Positions 32,516 through 41,034 of a stretch of DNA of 64,000 nt are shown in pieces; position 1 is the stretch's first letter, and every line of letters begins with the position of its first letter. The stretch spans positions 48,553 through 112,552 of IMG/VR virus record IMGVR_UViG_3300031758_000017. The stretch is one strand, 5' to 3'. Under the pieces are notes generated by a model. That model saw only the letters and a program-made list of their open reading frames with translations, searched no databases and was not told the DNA's origin. The position numbers were made by a program, and so were the translations under genes. The DNA comes from a virus.

Positions 32516-32876
32516 GACAAAACAAAAAGTCGAACCACAAAAAGAAGAAGAGATGATAGTTGTTGACCCATCAAATGAAAACAATCAGGATATTGGTATT
32601 AGTGGTGAATGGATTAATATTAGAAAATCAACAATAATCACCCTAAATGATTATTTGGTAGTTCAACACGATGAGGGACCAGTTTCTTTACGAGTTGAAA
32701 TAAAGGCAGACTTTAATACTATACCACCTGAATACCATGAAATATTTTTAAATGTTTTATCTTCAAGATATCAAGGAAGAGTAAATTTTGGGGACAATCC
32801 GTTCTCAAAATGTAAACCAATCCAAAAGAGAAAATGGTATCAATTTTGGAGGTCAAAATATTTTGTCGGACCTTAA
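32502..32876 (+). CDS. Hypothetical protein
   Basis: A 124-residue protein. ATG 32502 (MRQNKTKQKVEPQKEEE) is chosen over an in-frame ATG at 32409 that would run through the preceding gene. After a charged, disordered N-terminus comes a likely beta-rich domain (STIITLNDYLVVQHDEG, SLRVEIKADFNTIPPE) and a basic end (PIQKRKWYQFWRSKYF). Function unknown. Confidence 0.55.
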   Translation: MRQNKTKQKVEPQKEEEMIVVDPSNENNQDIGISGEWINIRKSTIITLNDYLVVQHDEGPVSLRVEIKADFNTIPPEYHEIFLNVLSSRYQGRVNFGDNPFSKCKPIQKRKWYQFWRSKYFVGP

Positions 32877-32887
32877 TATTTATTTTC

Positions 32888-33034
32888 ATGAAAAGTCCAA
32901 AAGAAATTAATAATCAGGTCATTAAAGAAGATAACCCAATTGTAAATGATGAAATAATTCAGGAGAATTATGAATCAGATAATGATTATACTTGGGACGA
33001 TAATAAACAACATACCGAACAAAATTTCTACTAA
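32888..33034 (+). CDS. Hypothetical small acidic protein
   Basis: A 48-residue Asn/Asp/Glu-rich peptide (MKSPKEINNQVIKEDNP) without secondary-structure markers, probably disordered. ATG 32888 is preferred to an upstream ATG that overlaps the previous gene. Its end overlaps the convergent gene at 33031 by four bases. Confidence 0.45.
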   Translation: MKSPKEINNQVIKEDNPIVNDEIIQENYESDNDYTWDDNKQHTEQNFY

Positions 33035-33498
33035 AACCAAGGAGGTACATCTCTATTTTTCCATGTTGTGAATTTTGATTTTGCACCCCTGTAGTAGTTT
33101 CTGTAAGATTCAATCACACAATCTGTTTTATACTCTATTGGCATTGCTTTTGGTGGTGTAGTCAAACCTTTGTCACAAATTTTTAATTTATTTGTGACAC
33201 ACCACTCAATAACTTCTTGAGATTTATGACGTTTACCATAACGGTAAGTGTACTCTTTACAAAGTTCTAAACCCAATTCACAGAGTATTAGATAGTTTGT
33301 CAAGGATTCTCTTACCCATATTGAACACGGGTGATTTTTATGTGACAACTTGTACGGTACTTGACCGGTTACTTGTTCGGTCATGTGATGAGCCCCACAC
33401 AAAAGTTGTGCAGTTTCCAATATCATTTTCACAACGTGTTTGTCGCAATGATATTCGGCACATTTTTTTACATCTTTATCAAGAAAGAATATATTCAC
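33031..33498 (-). CDS. Conserved phage protein with HCDKHVVKMILE motif
   Basis: A 155-residue protein I recognise as a widespread phage family without an established function. Landmarks: CAEYHCDKHVVKMILETAQL, YKLSHKNHPCSIWVRES, EYTYRYGKRHKSQEVIEW and the final SYRNYYRGAKSKFTTWKNRD. The His/Cys-rich N-terminus could bind a metal, and the domain may act on DNA, but that is inference. It stands alone on the minus strand between two plus-strand groups. Confidence 0.75.
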   Translation of the reverse strand: MNIFFLDKDVKKCAEYHCDKHVVKMILETAQLLCGAHHMTEQVTGQVPYKLSHKNHPCSIWVRESLTNYLILCELGLELCKEYTYRYGKRHKSQEVIEWCVTNKLKICDKGLTTPPKAMPIEYKTDCVIESYRNYYRGAKSKFTTWKNRDVPPWF

Positions 33499-33556
33499 AA
33501 GTCAAATATAGTGATAATTTGAAAAAAAATAGTTATATTTACTAAAAAATCTTAAA

Positions 33557-34243
33557 ATGATGCGTATTTCAAATTCATTAATTGAAGGTGAAGTGAGAGA
33601 AATAAAACCTTTCATATTTGCTGTTATCGTTAAAAACCAATATGATAGGTCTAGCTTGTTTTGTAGATACCAAGAATTTTACGAATCTCCATACCCACAG
33701 ATTAGAGGTAAGTTTTTCACTTTAGAACAATACATGAAGTTGTACATTGATACAAATAAAAAACCTCATTTTACGTATCCAAGCGATTGGACTGGTTATA
33801 ATATACCCTCGAAAGTTCTTTTAGAGGCAAAAAATACGTTTGGTTTACCTCGAACCCAATATGATTATACTATGTATGAAATTATTGAATACTGTGAAAG
33901 AGAGTGTAGAATAAAGAATCGTGGTGAACAACATTCTTGGTATCTTATCGGCGCTGATAAAGTAAAAAGTGGTGTAATGAATCATGAAATAGCTCACGGA
34001 TTTTATTATACAAACCCACAATACAAAGTTGAGGTCGATTATTTAATTGGAGATATTAATCATAGAGATTATGAACATTTGAAAAAAGTTTTAATTAAAG
34101 GTGGATATTCTGACGACAAAACGATTATTGATGACGAGATTCAAGCATACATGTCAACAGGTAAACATCATGAATGGAAAGATTCTGTCTATGAAAAATA
34201 TTCGTCAGACTTTATTAAAATATTTAAAAGATTCAATAAATGA
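33557..34243 (+). CDS. HExxH-motif protein, putative metalloprotease-like
   Basis: A 228-residue protein. VMNHEIAHGFYYTNPQYK near residue 140 contains HExxH, the zinc-binding motif of metallopeptidases. The upstream part is rich in Tyr and Arg (YTMYEIIEYCERECRIKNRG), and a downstream Glu/Asp region (DDEIQAYMSTGKHHEW) could give a third ligand. I recall this phage family but not a tested activity. A TATATTTA element at 33534-33541 might be a promoter box. Overlaps the HAD gene by four bases. Confidence 0.65.
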   Translation: MMRISNSLIEGEVREIKPFIFAVIVKNQYDRSSLFCRYQEFYESPYPQIRGKFFTLEQYMKLYIDTNKKPHFTYPSDWTGYNIPSKVLLEAKNTFGLPRTQYDYTMYEIIEYCERECRIKNRGEQHSWYLIGADKVKSGVMNHEIAHGFYYTNPQYKVEVDYLIGDINHRDYEHLKKVLIKGGYSDDKTIIDDEIQAYMSTGKHHEWKDSVYEKYSSDFIKIFKRFNK

Positions 34244-34812
34244 AAGTTATATTTTTAGACCACGACGGTGTAATTTGTTTGTCGTCAGAATGGGGTGGTC
34301 GATTCAAGAAACAAGAAAAATGGGGTGGTCGTAAATTATCTATGACAACATCAGAAATGCCACTAGAATACCGATTTGATAATTTCAATCAAAAAGCGGT
34401 TAAGGTATTAAACCAAATCATCGAAAAAACAGGTGCGGAAATTGTAACGTCATCTGATTGGAAGAGGTGGGCAAATCTCGAAGAAATGGGTGAATACTAC
34501 GAATCAAAAGGTATCTCTAAAAAACCAATCGCTCTCACACCTAATTTAGGTCAGTGTAATTGGTATAATGATAAAGTATGGGTTTGGTCACCGAGATGGG
34601 ATTTGGAGATGACTCGCGTTATCGAGATTAAACAATTTTTACACGACCACCCTGAAGTTACTCATTGGGTTTCTGTTGATGATTTGGATATGGGTAAAAA
34701 TGGAGAGGACTGGAAAGATTGGGGTTTAGATAATTTTGTATTAACTCCATCATCTACTTTAGGTATCAAACAATCTGGTATAAAACAAAAGATTATCGAT
34801 TACCTTACTTAA
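34240..34812 (+). CDS. HAD-like phosphatase (RNA-repair HAD_SAK type)
   Basis: A 190-residue HAD-fold protein. Motif I is VIFLDHDGVICL with the two catalytic aspartates, motif II AEIVTSSDWKRWANL, and THWVSVDDLDMG near residue 145 fits the C-terminal acidic motif. IVTSSDWKRW is typical of the HAD group found in Swiss Army Knife RNA-repair proteins and phage nucleotide phosphatases. The substrate may be a nucleotide or an RNA end. Coupled to the HExxH gene. Confidence 0.78.
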   Translation: MKVIFLDHDGVICLSSEWGGRFKKQEKWGGRKLSMTTSEMPLEYRFDNFNQKAVKVLNQIIEKTGAEIVTSSDWKRWANLEEMGEYYESKGISKKPIALTPNLGQCNWYNDKVWVWSPRWDLEMTRVIEIKQFLHDHPEVTHWVSVDDLDMGKNGEDWKDWGLDNFVLTPSSTLGIKQSGIKQKIIDYLT

Positions 34813-34863
34813 TTACACCGTTTCTAAACGTAGGGATATTTATTTAAGTATAGAATTGTTTTA

Positions 34864-36192
34864 ATGAAAAAACCCACACTACAAGAAGAATTACAACGAA
34901 TCCATGAAATTACCTACGGTAAATCAATGGTAAATGAAAATTTTATCGATGATTTATTGGGTAAAATTGGGTTAGGTAAAAAAGACGAAAAAAAAATAGA
35001 CGACCCCAAAAAGGCGGACTTAGTTTCACCTGACGTTGCAGAATTTTATAAGACATTAGAAGATACCGCAGCTCAGGGTGGGTTATCAGAACAACCAAGA
35101 GGTTCTATGGAATATCAAAAAGGTGTCGAAACTATGCAAATTGGTTTAATACTCTTGGGTTATGAGTTACCTAAATTTGGTGTTGATGGTTTATTTGGTC
35201 CTGAAACCGCAAGTGCTGTTAGAAAATTCAAATCAGATAATTCTGTAATCAAAGAAAGTGCCGATTCATTAAGAGATAAATTAGATGATTTAGGTTACAC
35301 CGAAAAAGGTAATGAGTTAACCAGTGGTGGTTCTATTAATGACAAACTCACAGATATTGTTAGTCAAATTCTTGACAAGTACAGTCAAAGTAATCCTGAT
35401 GTTGAGGTTACCATAACCGCAGGTAACGATAAATTCCACCATAATTTAAATTACGTAAGTCAACACACCAAAGGAAATGCAATTGATTTGGTTTTAAATC
35501 CATATAATTCAAAAAACGCTTCCGATTTTATAAAATTACTCAACTCAACAAAAAGTAGTGATGGTAATTTTTCATACATAGATGAATACACCAATCCAAC
35601 CAAAGCCGCAACTGGTGGTCATTTTCATTTACAATATGGTGGTAAATCATCTTCTAGTAGTGGTACTTCTGAAAATGCCACACCTGAAATGTTAAATAAG
35701 TTATTGGAATTATTAAAAGCTAAAGGTGTTAAATCCGAAGAGTTAAAACAATACCTTGACCAAGCGGCTAAAAATTCACAAATCAATGTTGACGGTTTAA
35801 CGGACATCAATTTTTATAAAAAACTACTTGAAAATTTAGGTGCACCCGAAAGTGAGGAAAACTTAAAATTCTTATACGCTTGGAGACAGTCAGAAGGTTC
35901 GGGTGGAAAATATAATCCATTTAATACCACATGGGATTTACCGGGTTCCACTAACGCAAATAGTGTTGGTGTTAAAAATTACAAATCTTTAGAAGACGGT
36001 ATGAAAGCAACCATCAAAACATTGAGAAATGGTCTTTATACTTGTATTGTTGATGGTTTGGTAAATGATATTGGTGCTGCGGAAATTGCTAAGTGTGAAT
36101 CACTTAAGACTTGGGGTACTGGTACTTTGGTTGCCAAAGTTGTAGATGGTTACGAAAGAGGTGCCAGTCCAAAAATCAAATCTTTAGCGTAA
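34864..36192 (+). CDS. Three-domain peptidoglycan hydrolase (endolysin or virion lysin)
   Basis: A 442-residue protein. Domain 1 (about 90-135) is a peptidoglycan-binding domain, FGVDGLFGPETASAVRKFK. Domain 2 (about 145-260) is an M15-type peptidase: S199-x-H201-x-x-G204-x-A206-x-D208, exactly the SxHxxGxAxD site, plus the HFH pair at 253-255. Domain 3 (about 330-430) is a lysozyme/transglycosylase-like domain with WRQSEGSGGKYNPFNTTWDL. The N-terminus has no signal peptide; instead TLQEELQRIHEITYGKSMVNE resembles peptides of other proteins here. It could be injected from the virion or act as the lysis enzyme. Confidence 0.88.
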   Translation: MKKPTLQEELQRIHEITYGKSMVNENFIDDLLGKIGLGKKDEKKIDDPKKADLVSPDVAEFYKTLEDTAAQGGLSEQPRGSMEYQKGVETMQIGLILLGYELPKFGVDGLFGPETASAVRKFKSDNSVIKESADSLRDKLDDLGYTEKGNELTSGGSINDKLTDIVSQILDKYSQSNPDVEVTITAGNDKFHHNLNYVSQHTKGNAIDLVLNPYNSKNASDFIKLLNSTKSSDGNFSYIDEYTNPTKAATGGHFHLQYGGKSSSSSGTSENATPEMLNKLLELLKAKGVKSEELKQYLDQAAKNSQINVDGLTDINFYKKLLENLGAPESEENLKFLYAWRQSEGSGGKYNPFNTTWDLPGSTNANSVGVKNYKSLEDGMKATIKTLRNGLYTCIVDGLVNDIGAAEIAKCESLKTWGTGTLVAKVVDGYERGASPKIKSLA

Positions 36193-36247
36193 AAAATTAA
36201 TTTTACTTTTTCTTTTTCTTTCATATCTTTTCATAAAACAAAAAGTT

Positions 36248-36472
36248 ATGGCAAAAGATACCTGTGTAATTTGTGGTGTTGAGACACCATATGAATTTGA
36301 AACTCATATTGATTTGAGATACGGTTACGTTGAGGGATTAGGTCAATTGTGTGAGAAATGTAATCGTTCCGATGAGACTAAAAACTTATGTGTTCCAATT
36401 GATTTAATTAGGGATACACCAAACGATATGGAATTGGGTGAAAAAGTCAGAAGATTGTCCGATAAGTATTAA
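36248..36472 (+). CDS. Small zinc-ribbon-like protein
   Basis: A 74-residue protein with two CxxC pairs: DTCVICGVETPYEF near residue 6 and GQLCEKCNRSDE around residue 35, spaced for a zinc ribbon or treble-clef fold. The rest is acidic. Such proteins often bind nucleic acids or partner proteins. No specific family seen. Confidence 0.65.
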   Translation: MAKDTCVICGVETPYEFETHIDLRYGYVEGLGQLCEKCNRSDETKNLCVPIDLIRDTPNDMELGEKVRRLSDKY

Positions 36473-36515
36473 CAATTCTGTTTTTGGTTGTATTTATATG
36501 TAAAGAATTATTTCT

Positions 36516-37709
36516 ATGGATAAATTAACCGAAAAATATTTAAGACGTATCATTTCTGAATCTTATATCTCTGATGTGGAGGAAATGGCATACAAACAAA
36601 AGGGTGTCAGGGATGACAAAGGTAAACTAGTAAAATATAAACCTTTCTTCAAAGAAGATAATGACACAGATATCCCTGATTATTGGATTGCAAACCCCAC
36701 CTTACAAGAGGGTGGTGAGATATTAGTGGTACCATTAGATTGTCAGGAACTTGAAGCGTTTAAAAATGCAAACAAAGAATTCTTAGAAAAAATCAAAGAA
36801 CTCCACAATTTAGAACCACAATTAGCCGCTTGTAAGAGAGGAAAGTACCATAGACCTATTGAAAAATATGTTGAGGGTGGATATAAACCCACAGGTGACA
36901 CATATAAAGAACAAGAAACAATTAAGAGAAGACTATTCACAATCATTGCAAATACTTTTGAAGACGAATCGTTTGTTCAAGAACTTAACAAAAGAAGTAT
37001 TCCTGCTGTGGTTGCTAGAGATAGAAAGAATGTCGACCAATATGGTAAATTTACAAATCAATTAATTGAATACTCAACACATAACTATAATGCTTACCCA
37101 ACAGTAAGGGATTTTTTATTATCGGCAGTGGCTCGAGTTCAGGGTAAAGATACTGATGAAATGAAAACATTTTATATGGCTCGTCAGTACAATAAAAATT
37201 ACAATAACTGGAGAGCAGACAAAAAAATGTTGAAACAATATGCTGGTAAAACACCAAAATATATGTTAGACGCATATGGTCTTGAGGAAAAAAACATAGA
37301 CGTTACAGTTAGAATGGATTTTGAACTTAAAGGAGAATTAATTGGTGAAAATAGTTTTGCGTGGACCGCTAGAGCTCAAACCAAGTTAGGTAAAAAACTT
37401 GAAAGCGAAAGTGGATTAAAAGGTGGGTTTCTCGATGATAAATTAATTCAATCATCTGCAACCGCACAACTTAGACCTGGAACAACATTCAATGATAATT
37501 ATACGGTAATGAACGATAAACAAGTTGTGGATGCGTTAATGGAAGTTATTAATGATTTAAAAACACAGATTTTATCATTAAATCCAAAAGACAATCTTAA
37601 AAGCGCAACAGTAAAAAGATACCAAGTTGGGGGTCCAAACCAAAATGAACTTAACGAATCAATAAAAAATAAATTGGTGAGTCGAATAGTTCAAAAAGTG
37701 GTCAAATAA
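36516..37709 (+). CDS. Hypothetical protein with targeting-like N- and C-terminal peptides
   Basis: Function of the core unknown. The 397-residue protein starts MDKLTEKYLRRIISES, an amphipathic helix with two I/L-x-E sites, and ends NESIKNKLVSRIVQKVVK, both resembling the short modules in the 505, 34864 and 40273 proteins. The core is mixed alpha/beta and basic, with a C-terminal half that reads like a beta-sandwich (MDFELKGELIGENSFAWTAR). I suspect a virion-internal or prohead-processed protein. A terminator follows immediately. Confidence 0.6.
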   Translation: MDKLTEKYLRRIISESYISDVEEMAYKQKGVRDDKGKLVKYKPFFKEDNDTDIPDYWIANPTLQEGGEILVVPLDCQELEAFKNANKEFLEKIKELHNLEPQLAACKRGKYHRPIEKYVEGGYKPTGDTYKEQETIKRRLFTIIANTFEDESFVQELNKRSIPAVVARDRKNVDQYGKFTNQLIEYSTHNYNAYPTVRDFLLSAVARVQGKDTDEMKTFYMARQYNKNYNNWRADKKMLKQYAGKTPKYMLDAYGLEEKNIDVTVRMDFELKGELIGENSFAWTARAQTKLGKKLESESGLKGGFLDDKLIQSSATAQLRPGTTFNDNYTVMNDKQVVDALMEVINDLKTQILSLNPKDNLKSATVKRYQVGGPNQNELNESIKNKLVSRIVQKVVK

Positions 37710-37724
37710 ATTAAAACCAAATTA

Positions 37725-37751
37725 AATCCCGAGAAATCGGGATTTTTTTTT
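37725..37751 (+). terminator. Rho-independent terminator
   Basis: AATCCCGA pairs with TCGGGATT around a GAAA loop, followed by a run of nine to ten T. It ends the transcript of the 36516 gene. Confidence 0.9.
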
Positions 37752-37757
37752 GCAATA

Positions 37758-37790
37758 TTTTGGTATATCCAAAATTATTTCATATATTTG
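37758..37790 (+). promoter_or_regulatory. Promoter, strong consensus match
   Basis: TTTTGG, 19 bases, TATATTTG, located directly after a terminator and 18 bases before the ATG at 37809. Confidence 0.7.
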
Positions 37791-37808
37791 GCCCATATTA
37801 ATTTTAAA

Positions 37809-38315
37809 ATGGGTACAAATTATTATCGTATACCGACCGCAGAGGAAATGGAGTCACGTAAATCACGTCTCCAAAGAGATATAGAAAAGATGACAATGTC
37901 ACCTAGTGATATTGAACGTGGATTTCCCTTTATTGACCCATTTAAAGAATCTTGGGAGATAGTTAGCCCTTGGGACATATTCAGAGATGGTACATCAATT
38001 CATTTAGGTAAAAGAAGTGGTGGGTGGAAGTTTTGTTGGAATTTTCATAATAATAAACATTATTCAAATAAAGAAGAACTACTTTCATTTATTCGTTCAG
38101 GAAGAATTGTGGATGAATATGGTGAAGAATGGAATGTTGAAGAGTTTATCACCATGGCTCTTGAGTGGGGTCAACCAGATGGTTGGGTTGTAAATGAAGA
38201 ATACAGGAGAGACCAAAGGTCGAAAGGCCACGGAATGTTTTGGATGGACAACGAAAAATATGATGATTTAATAATCGATGGACTTCGTGTGAGTACATCA
38301 GTTGATTTTAGTTAA
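37809..38315 (+). CDS. Conserved phage protein of the MGTNYY type
   Basis: A 168-residue protein that starts MGTNYYRIP. I recognise the combination MGTNYY at the start and SIHLGKRSGGWKFCWNF in the middle from many phages of different hosts; its function is not established. ATG 37809 is chosen over an upstream TTG that lies within the promoter. It overlaps the ORF of the phosphoesterase that follows only if that one starts at a non-ATG codon. Confidence 0.75.
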   Translation: MGTNYYRIPTAEEMESRKSRLQRDIEKMTMSPSDIERGFPFIDPFKESWEIVSPWDIFRDGTSIHLGKRSGGWKFCWNFHNNKHYSNKEELLSFIRSGRIVDEYGEEWNVEEFITMALEWGQPDGWVVNEEYRRDQRSKGHGMFWMDNEKYDDLIIDGLRVSTSVDFS

Positions 38316-38316
38316 T

Positions 38317-38973
38317 ATGTTAAGAATAGATAACAATAGAAAAGTTTGGATAACGTCTGACACGCATTACTCACATACTAATATATGTAGAGGAATTACT
38401 AATTGGAGAATGCCTGACGGTAGTATTCCCGTTAATCAAACGAGAGACTTCGCAACTCTTGATAAGATGAACGCCGCGATTGTAAACAACATCAATGAGG
38501 TTGTTGGACAGGATGATGTTTTGATTCACTTGGGTGATTGGTCATTCGGTGGGTTTGATAATATAGCGGAATTCAGACATAGAATCGTTTGTCAAGAGAT
38601 TCACATCCTATTGGGTAACCATGACCATCACATTGAAAGAAACCGTGAGAATTGTCAGAGTTTATTTACCAGTGTAAGTCATTACAATAGACTTGAATAC
38701 CAAGGGCATTCATTCGAGATGTTACATTATCCTATCAGTTCGTGGAACAATCTGAGAAAGGGTAGAATCCATTTACACGGACACTGTCATTTACCTAACC
38801 ACTTAAAAGTTAGTGGTGGGAGAAGAATGGATGTTGGTATGGATGGACACCCTGAGTTCAGACCATATGACTTTGTACATGAGGTTTTAAATCCAATGTT
38901 GAAGGTTCCGATTGGTTCTGAATTGGGGGATATAGACCATCACAATGACGACATGAAAAATGTTGTAGGTTAA
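38317..38973 (+). CDS. Calcineurin-like metallophosphoesterase
   Basis: A 218-residue enzyme with all metal-binding blocks in order: SDTHYSHTNI (DxH), HLGDWSFGG (GD), LLGNHDHHIE (GNH), MLHYPISSW (H) and HLHGHCHLPN (GHxH). It hydrolyses phosphodiesters or phosphomonoesters; the natural substrate is unknown. I start at ATG 38317, directly after the previous stop. Second enzyme of its kind besides the LpxH-like one at 53443. Confidence 0.85.
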   Translation: MLRIDNNRKVWITSDTHYSHTNICRGITNWRMPDGSIPVNQTRDFATLDKMNAAIVNNINEVVGQDDVLIHLGDWSFGGFDNIAEFRHRIVCQEIHILLGNHDHHIERNRENCQSLFTSVSHYNRLEYQGHSFEMLHYPISSWNNLRKGRIHLHGHCHLPNHLKVSGGRRMDVGMDGHPEFRPYDFVHEVLNPMLKVPIGSELGDIDHHNDDMKNVVG

Positions 38974-39011
38974 ATTTTTTACTTTAAAAAATATTTCATA
39001 TAATTTAATTA

Positions 39012-39356
39012 ATGAACATGTTAAACAAAATCTTCACCAATATTATAAAATCCAAAACAACGATTACCTTTTTGGTATTTTTCTTCATTGGAATTTCTTA
39101 TCAATTTTTAATCTTTCCTGGATTAACCGTTGCAAATACGATAATCAACATAATCTCAGCGATTTTTTCGGTGGGTACGGCAATGTTTGCGGTTTTTTAT
39201 ATTAGGTTTATGTACTTTAATGATGAACCTTTTGAACTCTTCACACCGGACCCAAATAAAACACCTGAGACGGAATTGGATTATAATCCAAAGAAAGTTA
39301 CCAAAAAAGAAAGAAAATCTAAAACAACAATTAAAATTAAAAAACAAACTAAATAA
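39012..39356 (+). CDS. Membrane protein with charged C-terminal tail
   Basis: A 114-residue protein with two transmembrane helices (TITFLVFFFIGISYQFL and IISAIFSVGTAMFAVFYI) and a long Lys-rich cytoplasmic tail (KKVTKKERKSKTTIKIKK). Four bases separate it from the SPFH gene, so the two membrane proteins are probably made together. Function unknown. Confidence 0.65.
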   Translation: MNMLNKIFTNIIKSKTTITFLVFFFIGISYQFLIFPGLTVANTIINIISAIFSVGTAMFAVFYIRFMYFNDEPFELFTPDPNKTPETELDYNPKKVTKKERKSKTTIKIKKQTK

Positions 39357-39359
39357 ATT

Positions 39360-40211
39360 ATGGAACCATTTTTGAAACGATTAATTTTCGGAATTTTAGG
39401 ATTCATTATCCTAACCTTATTGTTTTTCTCTTGTGAGAGAATTGACGCCGGTCACGTCGGTGTAAAAGTAAATCTATATGGTGATGGAAAGGGTGTTGAT
39501 GATGTCACCGAATGTACAGGTATGGTATTCTACAACCCCTTCACAACAAAGATTTATGAATTCCCAACCTATATTCAACACAAAGAGTATAAGAAAACTG
39601 AGGAATCTGATAATTCATTTGTTGTAAACTCAAAAGACGGTTCTGAGTTTCAAGTATCCCCAATTATGAACTATTCGGTTCAAAGAGAAAAAGTACCCAC
39701 AATATTTTCAAAGTATCGTAGGTCATTACCTGAAATTGAGGAGGGATTTTTAAAGACCGCAGTATATGACGCGTTTCGTTTAGCAACAAATAAGTACACT
39801 GCTGATGAACTAATCTCGAATAGGGCGGTGTTTGAAGTTGAGGTTCGTAAACTATTGGAAAGTCAACTTTTAAAAGAAGGGTTTGTGATAAACCAATTCA
39901 CCTCAAATTTGATTTACCCTGAGACATTTAAGAAGTCCATTGAAGCCAAGAACAATGCGGTCCAAGCAGCGTTAAGGGCGGAAAATGAGGTAAAAACTGC
40001 GGAAGCTCAAGCCAAGATTAAAATTGCAACCGCCAATGGTAATGCTCAAGCAATGTTGACCGCGGCTAAAGCGGAATCCGAAGCCAATCGGATGAAACAA
40101 CAAACAATTACACCTTTACTCCTACAACTTGAATGGATTAATAAATGGAATGGGAAGTTACCCGAAACCATGTTAGGTGACAAAAATAATACGATGATAG
40201 GTATTAAATAA
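39360..40211 (+). CDS. SPFH-domain (prohibitin-like) membrane protein
   Basis: A 283-residue protein with an N-terminal hydrophobic helix (IFGILGFIILTLLFFSC, also a possible lipobox) followed by an SPFH/Band 7 domain (HVGVKVNLYGDGKGVDDV, GSEFQVSPIMNYSVQ) and a long helical region rich in Ala, Glu and Lys (KNNAVQAALRAENEVKTAEA). The sequence reads like the prohibitin-type proteins of Bacteroidetes. SPFH proteins form large membrane rings that scaffold proteases or define membrane patches. A phage copy may reorganise the host membrane. Confidence 0.87.
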   Translation: MEPFLKRLIFGILGFIILTLLFFSCERIDAGHVGVKVNLYGDGKGVDDVTECTGMVFYNPFTTKIYEFPTYIQHKEYKKTEESDNSFVVNSKDGSEFQVSPIMNYSVQREKVPTIFSKYRRSLPEIEEGFLKTAVYDAFRLATNKYTADELISNRAVFEVEVRKLLESQLLKEGFVINQFTSNLIYPETFKKSIEAKNNAVQAALRAENEVKTAEAQAKIKIATANGNAQAMLTAAKAESEANRMKQQTITPLLLQLEWINKWNGKLPETMLGDKNNTMIGIK

Positions 40212-40215
40212 AAAG

Positions 40216-40239
40216 AACCCCTCGAAAGAGGGGTTTTTT
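40216..40239 (+). terminator. Rho-independent terminator
   Basis: CCCCTC pairs with GAGGGG around GAAA, followed by six T, directly after the SPFH gene's stop. Confidence 0.9.
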
Positions 40240-40272
40240 GTTTACATACGATATTTATAGATAAAAGAAAAA

Positions 40273-40506
40273 ATGAAAAAAGTAGTTAAATTATCAATCA
40301 AAGATTTAGAAAATATTGTAAAAAGAACAATCAACGAAGCTGAGTTTGATGATTTCGATACTCAAGCACAGCCCGAGGAATTACCAGGTGCTCAGGAGTA
40401 CGAAGATGAACAAGAATTAAAAAGAACTGTGGCTATTGGTAAAGGTGACGATGGAAAAATATACGTAACTGATGTTGAAACCGGTGAAATAATTGCAACC
40501 AAGTAA
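40273..40506 (+). CDS. Small protein with recurring LSxxDLxxIVKRxI peptide
   Basis: A 77-residue protein whose first 25 residues (VVKLSIKDLENIVKRTINEA) closely match the central peptide of the 505 protein (VLRLTESEMVSLIKKMV). I recall similar peptides (LTESDL..IVKRV) in many uncultured marine phages. An acidic linker and a short C-terminal beta region (KIYVTDVETGEIIATK) follow. INE at the end of the first helix is of the I-x-E type cut by T4-like prohead proteases. Confidence 0.6.
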   Translation: MKKVVKLSIKDLENIVKRTINEAEFDDFDTQAQPEELPGAQEYEDEQELKRTVAIGKGDDGKIYVTDVETGEIIATK

Positions 40507-40507
40507 A

Positions 40508-41008
40508 TTATTGGTCCTTAACTTTTTTCTTCAAGTTCCTTATCATCCCAATTAATTTCTCATCCCTTTTATTATTAATAATAGTGGTGGTGTTAGATGA
40601 TTCAGGAAGCATCGCCATCACTCTTACGGAACTATCATCATTAATATTATAGGTTTTACGAGACATTGAGTTTACTACTCTTGTCTCGTTTTTCATTTTA
40701 TTGGTATAGTTTTCAATATCACTTATAATAGTTAATATCTCATTTTCCCTTTTAACCATTTCATTGGTACACTCTCTTTGATTTTCTATTACTTGGTTGT
40801 TTAACTCATCAATTCTATTGTTTAGTTGTACAATCTGATTGTTTTGGGATTCTATCCTTAATTTCAGTTCTTCGTCATTATATGTTAAAGACTCAGTGAT
40901 TTTGGGTCCAACCGAGATAATTATAATTGAAAATAACAAAATTGACAGAGCAACAATTCTTTGTCTCTGTGTGAATTTTGATAATATTTCAGATATATAC
41001 TTAAACAT
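40508..41008 (-). CDS. Membrane-anchored coiled-coil protein
   Basis: A 166-residue protein: basic N-terminus, one transmembrane helix (IVALSILLFSIIIISVG), then a long coiled coil (QNNQIVQLNNRIDELNNQV) and a basic C-terminal end (KLIGMIRNLKKKVKDQ). This matches the inner-membrane spanin layout, but also that of many other structural membrane proteins. It converges with the 40273 gene, ending one base after its stop. Confidence 0.6.
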   Translation of the reverse strand: MFKYISEILSKFTQRQRIVALSILLFSIIIISVGPKITESLTYNDEELKLRIESQNNQIVQLNNRIDELNNQVIENQRECTNEMVKRENEILTIISDIENYTNKMKNETRVVNSMSRKTYNINDDSSVRVMAMLPESSNTTTIINNKRDEKLIGMIRNLKKKVKDQ

Positions 41009-41034
41009 ATAATAATAAATATTTCATAATTAAA

